Assembly: GCF_011927765.1 (NCBI RefSeq)
Contig: NZ_JAATJG010000009.1
Location: 104,540 to 168,539, forward strand
Origin: Wenyingzhuangia aestuarii
Lineage (GTDB): Bacteria > Bacteroidota > Bacteroidia > Flavobacteriales > Flavobacteriaceae
Direction of reading: 5' to 3'
DNA length: 64,000 bases
Shown here piece after piece: positions 62,672 to 64,000 of this stretch; the stretch's first letter is position 1, and every line of letters begins with the position of its first letter. The notes beneath the pieces are model-generated. The model saw only the letters and a list, made by a program, of their open reading frames with translations. It did not search any database and was not told where the DNA came from. The position numbers and the translations under genes were made by a program.

Positions 62672-63733
62672 CTAGCTCTTGTTATAGATCACCCCCGAAG
62701 AATGATCTCTCTTAGCTCCCGTAACACTCGCTAAACAGTTTACCTTATCCTCTATCCTAAGTTTTCCCAGCAAAGCAAAAATCAAAGCCTCTTTGTACTC
62801 CACAATTTCAGCTTCAGGAACGATCCAATTTACATCAGATCTTAAAACAGACAACCTCTCTAGCAAAAACAAATGATACGCTCCACCTCCCGTTACCAAA
62901 ACGCTTCCTTTTGTTATTTTTTGACTTAGTTGAATGGCAATATGCTCTACAAAAGTTCGTAAAACATCTACCACAGACATCTTGTATTTTGATATCAAAG
63001 GAAGAATTTCTTGATTTACAAATTCAACACCTAAAGACTTAGGCTTGGTTGATTTGTAAAAACCCAATCCGTTCAGTTTATCCAACAAGCCGTGGTTTAT
63101 TATTCCCGTTTTAGACAAAAGACCTTTGTCATCATAAGAAAGTCCTAGTATTCTAGCGTAATGATTCAATACTATATTCACAGGACAAATATCATAGGCT
63201 TTTCTTAGCCCATCATCTACAAAAGACACATTAGAAAAACCTCCTAGATTTAAACAATAGTCATATTCCGAAAACAAAATCTCATCTCCTACAGGCACCA
63301 ATGGAGCTCCTTGACCTCCTAGTTTTACATCTTGAGTTCTAAAATCACAAATTGTTGTTAGCCCCGTTGCTTTGTAAATTTCTTTACCAGAACCTATTTG
63401 CAATGTGTAGCCTAATACTGGTTGATGATGAACCGTATGCCCATGAGAAGCAATCAAATCAACCTGCTGTATTCTATTTGATTTTATAAACTCAATAATC
63501 AATTCAGAAAAATACACTCCTAGTTCAATATCTAGTTTTTTCAAACGAGGATCTCCTTTAGGAATTGATGATATTTCTTTTAAACTCTCTAACCAAACTT
63601 GTGTATAGGGAATTGTTTCACTTGCCAAGATTTTAAATTGATTCGATTCCTTAAAACTCACGTAGACTAAGTCCACTCCATCTAATGAAGTTCCCGACAT
63701 TACTCCTATGATATCCTTATTTTTATGATTCAT
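62672..63733 (-). CDS. anmK: Anhydro-N-acetylmuramic acid kinase
   Basis: AnmK phosphorylates and opens 1,6-anhydro-MurNAc from peptidoglycan turnover. I take the ATG at 63733; the GTG 4 codons upstream is less likely. The 353-residue protein has the phosphate loop IGVMSGTSLDGVD, SHGHTVHHQP near 108-117, LNLGGFSNVSFV near 170-181, and the ATP-site segment VLVTGGGAYHLFLLERL near 285-301, followed by EYKEALIFALLG. The substrate-binding fold belongs to the ASKHA superfamily. Confidence 0.93.
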   Translation of the reverse strand: MNHKNKDIIGVMSGTSLDGVDLVYVSFKESNQFKILASETIPYTQVWLESLKEISSIPKGDPRLKKLDIELGVYFSELIIEFIKSNRIQQVDLIASHGHTVHHQPVLGYTLQIGSGKEIYKATGLTTICDFRTQDVKLGGQGAPLVPVGDEILFSEYDYCLNLGGFSNVSFVDDGLRKAYDICPVNIVLNHYARILGLSYDDKGLLSKTGIINHGLLDKLNGLGFYKSTKPKSLGVEFVNQEILPLISKYKMSVVDVLRTFVEHIAIQLSQKITKGSVLVTGGGAYHLFLLERLSVLRSDVNWIVPEAEIVEYKEALIFALLGKLRIEDKVNCLASVTGAKRDHSSGVIYNKS

Positions 63734-63756
63734 TCTATTACGCACTCTTGTTTGAG

Positions 63757-63764
63757 CAAAACTA
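63757..63764 (-). promoter_or_regulatory. -7 box for anmK
   Basis: TAGTTTTG on the minus strand, 23 bases before the ATG at 63733. Confidence 0.42.
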
Positions 63765-63785
63765 AGTAATCTAATTTTGGTACTT

Positions 63786-63895
63786 GTGAGGTTGTGAGGA
63801 GTGAAAAACGAAAAGTGATAAGTGAGGAGTGAAGAGTGAAAAGTGATAAGTGATAAGTGAGAAGGGAAAAGTGAGAAGGGAAAAGTGAAAAGGGC
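63786..63895 (+). repeat. Heptamer array of a third family, nnAGTGA type, about 15 units
   Basis: About fifteen 7-base units (AAAGTGA, TAAGTGA, GGAGTGA, GAAGGGA) in one register. It lies upstream of anmK and just before the possible transposase at the right edge. Confidence 0.85.
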
Positions 63896-63958
63896 TCAAT
63901 CACAGAAGTTGTGTGTGAATTAGGATAGTTTTAGTTTTGAGGTTTAAATTTATTCGTA

Positions 63959-64000
63959 TTGGAACTTACTTTAGACCTTTTAAAACTTATACTTCCTGAA
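63959..64000 (+). CDS. Start of a possible transposase (ISAon1-type N-terminal region), cut by the window edge
   Basis: Fourteen codons are visible from a TTG at 63959: M(L)ELTLDLLKLILPE. The start LLxLILPE resembles the N-terminal protein of ISAon1-family elements, which is common in Flavobacteriia. Fourteen residues are too few to be sure, and I could not pick out an inverted repeat. Confidence 0.35.
   Translation, partial: MELTLDLLKLILPE

Overview
The window looks like chromosomal DNA of a low-GC marine-type Bacteroidota bacterium, most likely a member of the Flavobacteriaceae. The signs are a gliding-type GldA ATPase, DUF5686, DUF4369 and Porin_10-type outer-membrane proteins, a NhaB antiporter, and promoters of the Bacteroidota form (TTG, about 18-21 bases, TAnnTTTG). 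No genus can be fixed from this alone.

1-23.7 kb is mostly housekeeping: a cut-off DUF5686 receptor-like protein, pdhB, etfBA, a bifunctional nuclease, thyA, folA, a TonB-dependent receptor, htpG, a HAD phosphatase, a sodium symporter, lipoproteins, gldA, lipB, rnhB, a porin, and then dtd and rsgA.

23.7-29.2 kb is the aromatic amino acid operon, read leftwards: pheA, an aminotransferase, tyrA and DAHP synthase/chorismate mutase. Upstream of pheA there is a good promoter, a 24-codon leader ORF with a Tyr-Tyr-Phe-Phe-Phe-Phe run, and a strong intrinsic terminator that ends 12 bases before the pheA start. This has the layout of a pheL-type transcription attenuator. Between this operon and rsgA sits a fused cytidylyltransferase/GHMP-kinase gene bracketed by 66-bp direct repeats.

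29.9-57.2 kb is a capsule or exopolysaccharide locus, almost all on the minus strand. It holds export proteins (Wzc- and Wza-like), two initiating sugar-phosphate transferases, five glycosyltransferases, an acetyltransferase, a Wzx flippase, a candidate Wzy polymerase, and precursor genes for GDP-fucose (manC, manA, gmd, fcl), UDP-GlcA/GalA (ugd, epimerase) and UDP-GlcNAcA derivatives (wbpA, wbpB). A tRNA-Thr gene lies before it and two tandem tRNA-Val genes lie inside it.

57.2-64 kb holds folC, a tonB-exbD-exbB system, nhaB, anmK and the first codons of a possible transposase at the right edge.

The most unusual feature is a set of heptanucleotide repeat arrays. The main family has the form nnCGnnn, with TTCGTTG typical on the + strand, and stays in strict 7-base register. 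It fills intergenic gaps at 29.2-29.6 kb and in every gap but one between 47.1 and 52.5 kb, and it is also inserted in frame inside gmd. Two further heptamer families with different sequences occur at 58.5 kb and 63.8 kb.
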